42,138 nt of DNA from Acidipila sp. (GTDB taxonomy: Bacteria > Acidobacteriota > Terriglobia > Acidiferrales > UBA7541): NCBI GenBank assembly GCA_010365215.1, contig JAAFGT010000017.1, positions 53,700 to 95,837 on the forward strand. Reading direction: 5' to 3'. A program made the position numbers and the translations under genes. Positions 35,656 to 42,138 of this stretch are shown here, piece by piece; the stretch's first letter is position 1; each line of letters starts with the position of its first letter. The notes below the pieces were generated by a model, which was given only the letters and a program-made list of their open reading frames with translations, ran no database searches and was not told where the DNA came from.

Positions 35656-35804
35656 AAAAAGGATCCATTAATCAGACTCCGGAAGAGAAGAGGAAGCCCG
35701 CCTTCTTGCCTCCCCGCCTCGAGCGCTTTGGAACGCTTCGCGAACTAACGCGCGGCAGCGTAGGCTTCAGGCACGACTCCGCGTTTCGCCGCTCTAAGCC
35801 ATAA
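35652..35804 (+). CDS. Lasso peptide precursor (A protein)
   Basis: 50 residues, TTG start overlapping the cyclase TGA. Leader of 34 residues: F18-L-P-P21-R-L23-E-R-F-G27 fits the lasso leader motif Y-x-x-P-x-L-x-x-x-G, with Phe in the Tyr position. Thr33 stands at -2 to the predicted cut, as required by B2 enzymes. The predicted core is GSVGFRHDSAFRRSKP: Gly1 supplies the amine and Asp8, its only acidic residue, the carboxylate, giving an 8-residue ring. The tail SAFRRSKP contains Phe11, Arg12 and Arg13 as possible plugs. The gene lies directly after B1, B2 and C and before a kinase. The cut after Arg34 and the ring are predictions; the fit to all four rules makes the assignment strong. Confidence 0.9.
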   Translation: MKKGSINQTPEEKRKPAFLPPRLERFGTLRELTRGSVGFRHDSAFRRSKP

Positions 35805-35923
35805 GCTTCTATCGCGCCTGGCACGTAGATCCCGGGTCGTTAATATCTTCGAATCCGCCGCCCCGAGCGGTTCCATTTTTTGCAACTGGATTCCTGAGAC
35901 TCGGTCCGGTATAACAGCGGCGT

Positions 35924-36898
35924 GTGAAGAAAAACAAGCCCAGAAATATCCTGCTTCCCACCGTCCTGCGCCTCGCTGGCGAACGCCTTCACATTCGGTA
36001 TTCCCGCGTCGCGCCTCCCGCTCTACCCAAGCGCGCTACCCTGCTGCGGCGCACGAATGATCGCGCCGGACGGCTCGCATCGCGCTACTGGCAGACCTCA
36101 AGCAAAGGACAATATCGGCTCGATTGGCTCGACGCCGGAGTTTTCGATCTGGATGCCAAACGCGGGAAGGTGACTTGCGTTCTTTACCCCGATATCTCGC
36201 CAGGTGCCGTTGAAGAAGTTCTGCGCGGGCCGGTCTGCGCCTTTTTTCTACTGGAGCGCGGCTTCGAGCCGCTCCACGCGAGCGCGGTGGCGCTTGACGG
36301 ACGCTGTCTTGCTTTCGCGGGTGCTCCCGGCGCGGGAAAATCTTCACTCGTGGCCTGGTTGTCGCGCAATGGCGCGCAATTCCTGTGCGATGACATTCTC
36401 CCATTGCGCCAGAAAGGTGGAATGGTGTGGGGACATCCCGGGCTGCCGCAACTGCGTTTGGAGCCCCCTGCAGCGCAAAAACTCGGGTGGCGAGGACACC
36501 AGGAAGCGCGAAGTCCCTCTTCGCAGCTCAGGGAAAAATCGACGTTTCCAGTAACTCCGCCCCGCGAACCGAACCGCGTGGCACGCATCTATCTGTTGGA
36601 GAGAATTCCTCCGCAGAAGGGACGCCAACGAAGCAAAAAATCAGCAAGCGGTAATGCCCAAGCTCATCGTGTCCAAGCTCATCGTGTCCAAATTCAGCGT
36701 GTGAGACCGCGTCAGGCTTTTCGTGCGCTGCTCAAATCCACGCGCAACGATTCGCTCGATACGCCCGCGCGCTTGCGCCGGCAAATGAGCCTCTTCGCGC
36801 ACATTGCCCGGACCGTGCCGGTGTGCCGGCTGCGATATCCCCGCGACTACGGCGCGCTTCCGGCAGTCTTGGCGCAGATTCAGCAGGATCTGAAATAA
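35924..36898 (+). CDS. HPr kinase-like protein of the lasso cluster (putative lasso peptide kinase)
   Basis: 324 residues. Similar to the C-terminal half of HPr kinase: HASAVALDGRCLAFAG then Walker A GAPGAGKSS at 133-141, followed by FLCDDILPL and HPGLPQLRL. Homologues in lasso clusters (ThcoK, PadeK) phosphorylate a serine of the precursor, in paeninodin the C-terminal Ser. Here the substrate would be this precursor, but the core ends RRSKP, so Ser14 (or Ser2/Ser9) must be considered. Residues 246-260 are an in-frame tandem repeat (QAHRV-QAHRV-QIQRV). GTG at 35924 has no ribosome site; TATAAC at 35910-35915 lies just before it. It is 119 bases after the precursor. Confidence 0.82.
   Translation: MKKNKPRNILLPTVLRLAGERLHIRYSRVAPPALPKRATLLRRTNDRAGRLASRYWQTSSKGQYRLDWLDAGVFDLDAKRGKVTCVLYPDISPGAVEEVLRGPVCAFFLLERGFEPLHASAVALDGRCLAFAGAPGAGKSSLVAWLSRNGAQFLCDDILPLRQKGGMVWGHPGLPQLRLEPPAAQKLGWRGHQEARSPSSQLREKSTFPVTPPREPNRVARIYLLERIPPQKGRQRSKKSASGNAQAHRVQAHRVQIQRVRPRQAFRALLKSTRNDSLDTPARLRRQMSLFAHIARTVPVCRLRYPRDYGALPAVLAQIQQDLK
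36659..36703 (+). repeat. Tandem 15-base repeat in the lasso kinase gene
   Basis: Two exact copies of CAAGCTCATCGTGTC followed by a diverged third (CAAATTCAGCGTGTG). In frame, they encode QAHRV, QAHRV, QIQRV at residues 246-260. Confidence 0.9.
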
Positions 36899-36914
36899 CC
36901 GGGCAAAGCTGCCG

Positions 36915-37664
36915 TTACTTGCCGAGTCGCTTAGCCCAATGAGCAAGCTGCTGAATGGAATCCGGGTGAGTACGATCGAGCTCCAGCGGGGTCAGCGAGA
37001 CGCTGCCTGCAAATACCGCAGCGTAGTCCGTGTCCGGACCGACGTCGTCGATCTGCTTCTGCTCGCTGAGCCATACGAACTTGCGGCCCTCCGGGTCCGT
37101 GCCGTCTTTCAGCACGTTTCGCGTTACTTTGGCGGACTGTCGCGCGAGCCGCACCCCGCCGTTCCAGGCGTTGGGAACATTGACGTTCAGCATCACGCCT
37201 TTCGGCAGCGGCTCTTCCAGCGCCAGGCGCGCCAACTCCCGCGCAAATTTCGCCGCGCCTGAAAAATCCGGCTGCTTGCTCTTGCCTGCCAGAGAAATGG
37301 CGCAGGCGGGAATTCCATTGATGCATCCCTCCATCGCTGCCGCGACGGTTCCCGAATAGTAGACGTTTTCCCCCATGTTGCCGCCGTTGTTGATACCCGA
37401 CAGGACCAGGTCCGGCCGCTCTGGAAGCAATTTATTCAATGCCAAGATCACCGCATCGGTCGGCGTACCTTCCACGGCCCACTCGCGCTCGGCGACGCTT
37501 TCGTAAAAAACGGGCTCAAGCAGCGTCAGCGACTGCGCCGCGGCGCTGCGCTCGCGGTCCGGCGCCACCACGTAGACGGTGGCCAGTCCGGCGAGCGCTT
37601 CCACGAGGGCCCTTAGGCCGGGAGCGGCAATTCCATCGTCGTTAGAGACAAGAATAGTAGGCAT
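36915..37664 (-). CDS. surE: 5'/3'-nucleotidase SurE
   Basis: 249 residues. Metal-dependent phosphatase acting on nucleoside monophosphates, linked to stationary-phase survival. The N-terminus ILVSNDDGIAAPGLRAL carries the two metal-binding Asp residues, and SGINNGGNMGENVYYSGTVAAAMEG carries further ligands. Other family segments are VVAPDRERSAAAQSLTL and GVMLNVNVPNAW. It is convergent with the lasso kinase gene, with only 16 bases between stops. Confidence 0.96.
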   Translation of the reverse strand: MPTILVSNDDGIAAPGLRALVEALAGLATVYVVAPDRERSAAAQSLTLLEPVFYESVAEREWAVEGTPTDAVILALNKLLPERPDLVLSGINNGGNMGENVYYSGTVAAAMEGCINGIPACAISLAGKSKQPDFSGAAKFARELARLALEEPLPKGVMLNVNVPNAWNGGVRLARQSAKVTRNVLKDGTDPEGRKFVWLSEQKQIDDVGPDTDYAAVFAGSVSLTPLELDRTHPDSIQQLAHWAKRLGK

Positions 37665-37769
37665 GTTGAACCAGGGAATCCAAATTCAGGAGGGGCTCGT
37701 AATCGCGACGTCACGCCGCCATGGTTGTTGCAGTTTCTCGCGTCTGGACCAACCGCCGCCTCGCAAAAG

Positions 37770-37846
37770 TGGTCGGGACGACTGGATTTGAACCAGCGAC
37801 CTCACGCACCCCAAGCGTGCGCGCTACCAGGCTGCGCTACGTCCCG
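37770..37846 (-). tRNA. tRNA-Pro (anticodon GGG), CCA encoded
   Basis: Minus strand. Acceptor CGGGACG/CGTCCCG (7 bp), D-arm GCGC/GCGC, anticodon stem CACGC/GCGTG with loop TTGGGGT, so anticodon GGG. The T-arm is GCTGG-TTCAAAT-CCAGT, the discriminator is A, and CCA is encoded at 37772-37770. Total length 77. It decodes CCC/CCU. Confidence 0.95.
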
Positions 37847-37859
37847 ACCGAGGTTTCAG

Positions 37860-37887
37860 CGTATCACTGGCCTGTAAGAAGGGTCAA
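37860..37887 (-). promoter_or_regulatory. Possible tRNA-Pro promoter
   Basis: Minus strand TTGACC (37887-37882), 16-base spacer, GATACG (37865-37860). The -35 is good, the -10 weak. It lies mostly inside the 3' end of the MerR gene and about 14 bases before the tRNA. Confidence 0.4.
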
Positions 37888-38355
37888 GATTGCCGCAAGT
37901 TCCATGCGCAGTTCGCGTAGAACGTGGCGTTCGGCCGGTGGAGGCTCAGCTTCCAAAAGGGTTGCGCGCTTTGCGCCGCTGGTACCCTGGTCTCTCGTGG
38001 ACTTGTGGGCCTCGTGGAATTGCCCGGCGCCATTACCCGATTCGCTGACTCTGTGACCGTTGTCGACTGCGGGAAATGCGGTCGCGGCGTTCCCGTGGTC
38101 TGCCAAATGACGGCGCGCACCGGCAATTGTAAATCCTTCGTCGTAGAGCAGCCGCTTGATCGCGCGAACCATTTCAATATCTTCGCTGCGGTAGAGGCGA
38201 TGGCCCTTCGGCGTCTTAACGGGCTGGAGCATGGGAAATTCCGTCTCCCAATAACGCAACACAAACGCCTTAGTCTGGGTGAGACGGCTGACTTCCCCGA
38301 TGCGGTAGAGGTCCCGTGGCGTTGATTCGGAAGTCTCTGGAGCGTGCTCAAGCAT
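37864..38355 (-). CDS. MerR-family transcriptional regulator
   Basis: 163 residues. Winged helix at about 15-85: LYRIGEVSRLTQTKAFVLRYWETEFPML and KGHRLYRSEDIEMVRAIKRLLYDEGFTIAGARRHL. The remaining 75 residues are poorly conserved, with no Cys effector-binding motif, so it is not a metal-sensing MerR. It ends in a short helix (ERHVLRELRMELAAILTLLTGQ) that may dimerise. The ligand and target are unknown. It lies between der and tRNA-Pro on the same strand. Confidence 0.9.
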   Translation of the reverse strand: MLEHAPETSESTPRDLYRIGEVSRLTQTKAFVLRYWETEFPMLQPVKTPKGHRLYRSEDIEMVRAIKRLLYDEGFTIAGARRHLADHGNAATAFPAVDNGHRVSESGNGAGQFHEAHKSTRDQGTSGAKRATLLEAEPPPAERHVLRELRMELAAILTLLTGQ

Positions 38356-38438
38356 CCTGCTTTCTATCCTACGCAGCTTTCCTTCCGTGTCAACCCGGGC
38401 CGTAAACGGCTGATAGGACAGAGATTGTGAAACCGATG

Positions 38439-39797
38439 CTAACTGTTTTTCTGCCGCTGCAGAAAGCGGATGGGCGATCCGGTGAAGTCGAAAGTTTCAC
38501 GAAGGCGGTTTTCCAAGAAACGCTCGAAGCTGAAATGCAGCGGCTTCTTCTGGTTTGTGAAAAGAATGAACGTGGGCGGCTGCGTGGAAGCCTGCGTAAT
38601 GTAGAAAATCTTGACCATGCGTGCCGTCGGCGACGATCCGCGCCCGATATCGGCTTCACGCAACCAACGGTTAAGCTCGCCCGTGGACACTCGCCTGCGC
38701 CGTGCTGTATTCACGGTGTCGATCAGTGAATAGAGGCGCACCACCTGTTGGCCGGACATGGCCGAGAGAAAAACCAGCGGCGCATAATTCAGAAATTTCA
38801 ACTTGTCGCGAATGAGCTTCTCATAATCCTGGCGCAAGCGTCCCGGCTCCACGCGTTTTTTGGCCTGCTTCTCCGCCGCGGCCAGCGCAAGGTCCCACTT
38901 GTTCAGCACGATAATTACCGAGCGGCCGGAAGCCCAGGCATCGTGAGCGATGGCGCCATCCTGGGAGGTGACGCCCATCTCGCCGTCCAGGAGCATTAAT
39001 GCGACGTCTGATTTCTCCAAGTGCTTGCGCGCCATAACCACGCTCAACTTCTCGGCCACCAGCTTGGTTTTCGCTTTCCTGCGGATTCCCGCGGTATCGA
39101 TGAAGCGATAGATCTTCCCATGGCGCTCGACAATAGTGTCCACGGCATCGCGGGTGGTTCCCGCTTCCGGCGAGACGATGGAACGCTCCGCGCCAACCAG
39201 GCGATTGAGCAGCGTCGATTTGCCGACGTTGGGCCGCCCGATGATGGCCACGTTGATGGCCGAGGCTGCGGATTGAACCGAACGCGTCTCCGGACCTTCG
39301 GGCAGATCTTTCGTCAGCTCGTCGAGCAGATCGTCAATTCCATAGCCGTGTTCGGAGGAAACGGGATACACGTTTTCGGTCATCTCGAAAAATGGAGCGG
39401 CCAGCGGCACATGTGCCGGGCCGTCCACTTTGTTCGCGGCAATGACGAAAGGCTTCCCCGTGCGATGCAGCAGTCGCGAGAGTTCTTCGTCGAGCGGCTG
39501 AATGCCGGCGCGAGCGTCCACCACCAGTACCAGGGTGGTCGCTCCGTCGATGGCCACGCGCGCCTGGCGAAAAATCTCGCGGGGGATAAGCGCGTTATCG
39601 TCGGGCACGATGCCGCCAGTATCCACCAGCTCAAAGGGCCGGCCATTCCAGTGGCCTACGCCGTTAATGCGGTCGCGGGTGATCCCCGGCTCGTCGGTGA
39701 CGATGGACCGGCGTGACTCCGTGATGCGATTGAAAAGGGTGGACTTACCCACGTTGGGGCGGCCGACAATCACGATGGATGGGAGTGGCTTGCTCAT
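38439..39797 (-). CDS. der: Ribosome-associated GTPase Der (EngA)
   Basis: 452 residues. Two consecutive GTPase domains, each with a GRPNVGKST P-loop (about 10-18 and near 187-195) and their own DTGGI/DTAGI switch and NKxD motifs (NKVD; NKWD). The C-terminal KH-like domain contains TGELNRWLREADIGRG and KIFYITQASTQPPTFILFTNQ. It acts in 50S assembly. ATG 39797 (MSKPLPSIVIVGRPNVG) is the family start; a longer frame to 39845 has no support. Confidence 0.97.
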   Translation of the reverse strand: MSKPLPSIVIVGRPNVGKSTLFNRITESRRSIVTDEPGITRDRINGVGHWNGRPFELVDTGGIVPDDNALIPREIFRQARVAIDGATTLVLVVDARAGIQPLDEELSRLLHRTGKPFVIAANKVDGPAHVPLAAPFFEMTENVYPVSSEHGYGIDDLLDELTKDLPEGPETRSVQSAASAINVAIIGRPNVGKSTLLNRLVGAERSIVSPEAGTTRDAVDTIVERHGKIYRFIDTAGIRRKAKTKLVAEKLSVVMARKHLEKSDVALMLLDGEMGVTSQDGAIAHDAWASGRSVIIVLNKWDLALAAAEKQAKKRVEPGRLRQDYEKLIRDKLKFLNYAPLVFLSAMSGQQVVRLYSLIDTVNTARRRRVSTGELNRWLREADIGRGSSPTARMVKIFYITQASTQPPTFILFTNQKKPLHFSFERFLENRLRETFDFTGSPIRFLQRQKNS

Positions 39798-40019
39798 AGA
39801 CTGGCGATGTTTGCCGAGGCGGTGCGGCCCAAGGCGAGCAACCACTGTATCGCAGTCGGGCAGAAGAGAGTAGCGCCGGCTTTTGGGCTTCTTTACTGAT
39901 TTTGCCGCAGGCGGGTCCTAAGGAATCCACCTTCCATCCTTATCGGCAGTTTTAAGTCGGCGCCGATCCTTGACTATTTTCAGCGTGGGTGAAAGATTTG
40001 CCGCCGCAGTGCGTAGCAT
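39798..40019. other. Divergent spacer between der and the sigma factor gene
   Basis: 222 bases with no plausible gene. A TTGACT at 39970-39975 faces the sigma factor gene but no convincing -10 follows at the right distance. It must hold promoters for both directions; I cannot place them securely. Confidence 0.4.
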
Positions 40020-40658
40020 ATGGTAGGGAAACCAGACCAGACGGGCGGACCGGGGACCCCGGAGAGTGCGAAGCAAATGCTCGATGCGGCGCTTCCGGAA
40101 ACTATCGCGCAGGCTCGGGCCGGGAATCCCGAAGCCTGGGGCGAACTTTATCAGCATTATGCGCCCGCTATTTTTCGCTTCTGCCGGCGCGTACTGCTCA
40201 CGCGCGAAGACGCAGAAGATGCCACCATGGACGTTTTTTTAAAAATTAAGGGCCGCCTCAATCAGTATGACTCGTCGCGGCCTTTCACCGCCTGGCTGTA
40301 CAAGGTGGCGACTAACCACTGCTGGGACCTGCTGCGGCGACGCCACATCCGCCAGGACCTGGAAACCGGCGACATAGATTTGCTGCCGCTCGAGCATCCC
40401 GATCCCGGCCAGCTCGACCTATTACTGAACGCGCAGAGCGGTGAGCGCGTGCGTGATGCGCTGCACCGCCTCCCCGCGCGGGCGCGGATGGTGCTTACGC
40501 TGCGTTATTACTCTGATTTCAGCTATGACGAGATCGCCGAGGCGCTTGGTCTGCGCCGGGCTTTCATTGGCGTGGTCTTGCTGCGCGCCCGGCATCAGTT
40601 GCGTGATCTGCTGGAAGAGAGCGCCAGCGCTAAATCAGCCGCAGGAGGCGGTTCATGA
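40020..40658 (+). CDS. ECF-type RNA polymerase sigma factor
   Basis: 212 residues. Sigma region 2 at about 35-100 (WGELYQHYAPAIFRFCRRVL, TREDAEDATMDVFLKIKGRL, FTAWLYKVATNHCWDLLRRR). Region 4 is at about 148-195 (LPARARMVLTLRYYSDFSYDEIAEALGL then LLRARHQLRDLL). Regions 1.2 and 3 are absent, as in ECF factors. The first 25 residues are a Gly/Pro-rich lead. The last codon overlaps the ATG of a zinc-finger membrane protein, the classic sigma/anti-sigma pairing. The signal sensed is unknown. Confidence 0.93.
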   Translation: MVGKPDQTGGPGTPESAKQMLDAALPETIAQARAGNPEAWGELYQHYAPAIFRFCRRVLLTREDAEDATMDVFLKIKGRLNQYDSSRPFTAWLYKVATNHCWDLLRRRHIRQDLETGDIDLLPLEHPDPGQLDLLLNAQSGERVRDALHRLPARARMVLTLRYYSDFSYDEIAEALGLRRAFIGVVLLRARHQLRDLLEESASAKSAAGGGS

Positions 40659-42138
40659 GCTCCCCAATCGACGGCCAATTCAATAGTCATGTGGATGAAA
40701 TGATCTGCTTGTCGTACGTCGACGGACAGCTCGAGGCGGAGCGCGCGCGGGAGTTGATGGACCATACCCGCGGCTGCGCGCAGTGCCGGCAGTTGCTCGC
40801 GGCGCTGCAGCGCGAAACGATATTGCTCCATGATTCCCTGGTGGAAGCTGAAGAACCTGTTCCGGCTCGCTTACTGGCGCCAACCCCGTCAGAAAACATT
40901 TCGTGGGGATGGATTGCCGCAACGGGAGTGGCGGCGGCCGGTCTCTATGGGCTGTGGGGCGCCGTATCACAACCCTGGCTCGACCAGTTCCGGCAGGTCG
41001 GCCTCGGTGAGGGGAACTTGCTCACGATGGTTTTTTTTGGCGGAGTTTTCTGGAAAGGATGGAGCGACATGCTAAAACTTATGGAAATATTTTCCCTCGT
41101 AATCATTGCGGTGCTGCTGATCCGTCTGCTACCGCGCAATCTGCGCCGCGTGGTGCCGTTTGCGCTCATTCTGGGAGGGCTGCTCCTCGCGGGCCTGGCC
41201 TCGCCGGAAACGGCGCGCGCTGCGGAATACCACAGGGTCGGCGGGGAAACCTACACGCTTCCGGAGGGCGCAGTGGTGCACAACGATCTTGTGGTCTCGG
41301 GACTGACTGCGCGGATTGACGGTACGGTGGAAGGGGATTTACTGGTCAGCGCGCGCACGGTTACCATCAGCGGTCACGTCACCGGCGACGTGATCGCCTG
41401 GGCTCAAGACGTGCGTATCAATGGAAAGGTAGATGGCAGCTGTGTTTGCGGTGCGCAGACTCTGCAGATCAACGGGCAGTTGGGCGGAAACGTGCGCGCG
41501 TTCGCGCAGGTTGTACTGGTCGAAGGTTCAGTTGGAAAAAACTTGATGGCATGGTCACAAGTCGCGGAAGTGTCGTCAAAGGGCCGAGTGGGAGGCAGCG
41601 TGATGGCGTTCGCGGGCAGTTTCCTGGCCGATGGCCGCATCGAGCACGACCTCGCCGTGCTATCCGAGAAGGAAGAGTTAAATGGATTCGTGGGTGGGAA
41701 TGCAAATCTAGCGAGCGGGCGCCTGACGTTGGGGCCACAGGCCGATATCCGCGGCAGCGCTTCCTATCGAGGGCAGTATCGGCCGGAAGTTTCGCCCCAG
41801 GCCAAGTTGGGCAGTCCACTCGCTGTAACTCTGGAGAACCGTTGGAACAAATACGCGCATCCTCGATATTACTGGTGGCACGTCCTGCGGCTGGCGGCGG
41901 CCTTCCTCTTTGGCCTGGTATTTTTGTTGCTCGCCCCGGAGTTCTTCTCGCGCGCGGTTCGGGCCGGCGACCGGATCGGCGCCGCACTCGGCTTCGGCGC
42001 TGTAGCGCTGATTGCCACGCCGGTTCTGGCAGTGATTGCGTGTATCACTTTGGTGGGAATCCCTGTGGGAATCGCCAGTTTGGTGCTTTACGTGGCGCTG
42101 CTTTACTCCTCGCAAATCTTTGTCGGAGCCTGGTTGGG
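40655..42138 (+). CDS. Zinc-finger anti-sigma fused to membrane and polymer-forming (bactofilin-like) domains (partial)
   Basis: Open frame from ATG at 40655 to the window end, 494 complete codons, no stop. Residues 17-60 form a zf-HC2 anti-sigma domain: ICLSYVDGQLEAERARELMDH with His37, Cys41 and Cys44 (HTRGCAQC). Several membrane helices follow (about 83-104 and 140-190). A beta-repeat region, about 200-345, reads HNDLVVSGLTARIDGTVEGDLLV and NGQLGGNVRAFAQVVLVEGSVG, in the style of bactofilin/polymer-forming proteins. At least two more helices end the visible part. The zinc finger should hold the sigma factor encoded just upstream; the beta region may lie in the periplasm and sense or scaffold the envelope. 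The ATG overlaps the sigma stop (ATGA). Confidence 0.85.
   Translation, partial: MSSPIDGQFNSHVDEMICLSYVDGQLEAERARELMDHTRGCAQCRQLLAALQRETILLHDSLVEAEEPVPARLLAPTPSENISWGWIAATGVAAAGLYGLWGAVSQPWLDQFRQVGLGEGNLLTMVFFGGVFWKGWSDMLKLMEIFSLVIIAVLLIRLLPRNLRRVVPFALILGGLLLAGLASPETARAAEYHRVGGETYTLPEGAVVHNDLVVSGLTARIDGTVEGDLLVSARTVTISGHVTGDVIAWAQDVRINGKVDGSCVCGAQTLQINGQLGGNVRAFAQVVLVEGSVGKNLMAWSQVAEVSSKGRVGGSVMAFAGSFLADGRIEHDLAVLSEKEELNGFVGGNANLASGRLTLGPQADIRGSASYRGQYRPEVSPQAKLGSPLAVTLENRWNKYAHPRYYWWHVLRLAAAFLFGLVFLLLAPEFFSRAVRAGDRIGAALGFGAVALIATPVLAVIACITLVGIPVGIASLVLYVALLYSSQIFVGAWL

Noticed and set aside
35805-35923. Second precursor or small RNA between the lasso precursor and kinase
   Set aside because: No frame with a leader motif and a Gly-started core. 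A CCG/CGG pairing followed by TTTTTT near 35865-35881 is too weak to call a terminator.
1-42138. CRISPR array, insertion sequence or prophage
   Set aside because: No regularly spaced repeats, transposase, integrase or phage structural gene was seen on either strand.

Overview
The window is GC-rich, gene-dense bacterial chromosome with short spacers and many ATGA/TTGA stop-start overlaps. The Wza/Wzc-type export system shows a two-membrane cell. Gene content and style (ribosomal protein L21-L27-Obg-NadD-RsfS block, split polysaccharide machinery, ECF sigma plus anti-sigma/polymer-forming fusion) suggest Acidobacteriota. That assignment is an inference; no rRNA gene is present.

Layout. (1) 1-8421, minus strand: an exopolysaccharide operon read right to left: Wza-like export protein, Wzc-like co-polymerase/tyrosine kinase, TPR protein, O-antigen ligase/polymerase, NusG paralogue, ABC-2 permease and ABC ATPase (cut by the window edge). 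A near-consensus promoter lies at 8455-8484. (2) 8733-13237, plus strand: rplU-rpmA-obg-nadD-rsfS-sigma54 AAA+ activator-rlmH. (3) 13359-20809, plus: cobO, accD-folC-plsC, a DinB/YfiT protein, purE, a class I glutamine amidotransferase, an SDR and a secreted LolA-like protein. (4) 20840-31423: a DUF900-type hydrolase (minus), hslVU, FN3 lipoprotein, membrane proteins, FAH-family enzyme, transaldolase, a citrate synthase-family enzyme, an acyl-CoA carboxylase beta chain, and a small lipoprotein (minus). (5) 31523-36898, plus: a lasso peptide (RiPP) biosynthetic cluster. (6) 36915-39797, minus: surE, tRNA-Pro(GGG), a MerR regulator and der. (7) 40020-42138, plus: an ECF sigma factor and a zinc-finger anti-sigma fused to a polymer-forming domain, running off the window.

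The most interesting region is (5). In order it encodes a nucleotidyltransferase-family protein, a PqqD-like RRE protein (B1), a transglutaminase-like leader peptidase (B2), an asparagine synthetase-like cyclase (C), a 50-residue precursor, and an HPr-kinase-like protein. The precursor gene, at 35652-35804, is easily missed: it starts with TTG inside the stop of the cyclase gene and is very short. Its leader carries the F/Y-x-x-P-x-L-x-x-x-G recognition motif and Thr at -2. Its predicted core GSVGFRHDSAFRRSKP has Gly1 and a single acidic residue, Asp8, exactly what an 8-residue lasso macrolactam needs. The kinase and nucleotidyltransferase suggest a phosphorylated and possibly further decorated product. 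No dedicated exporter is present.
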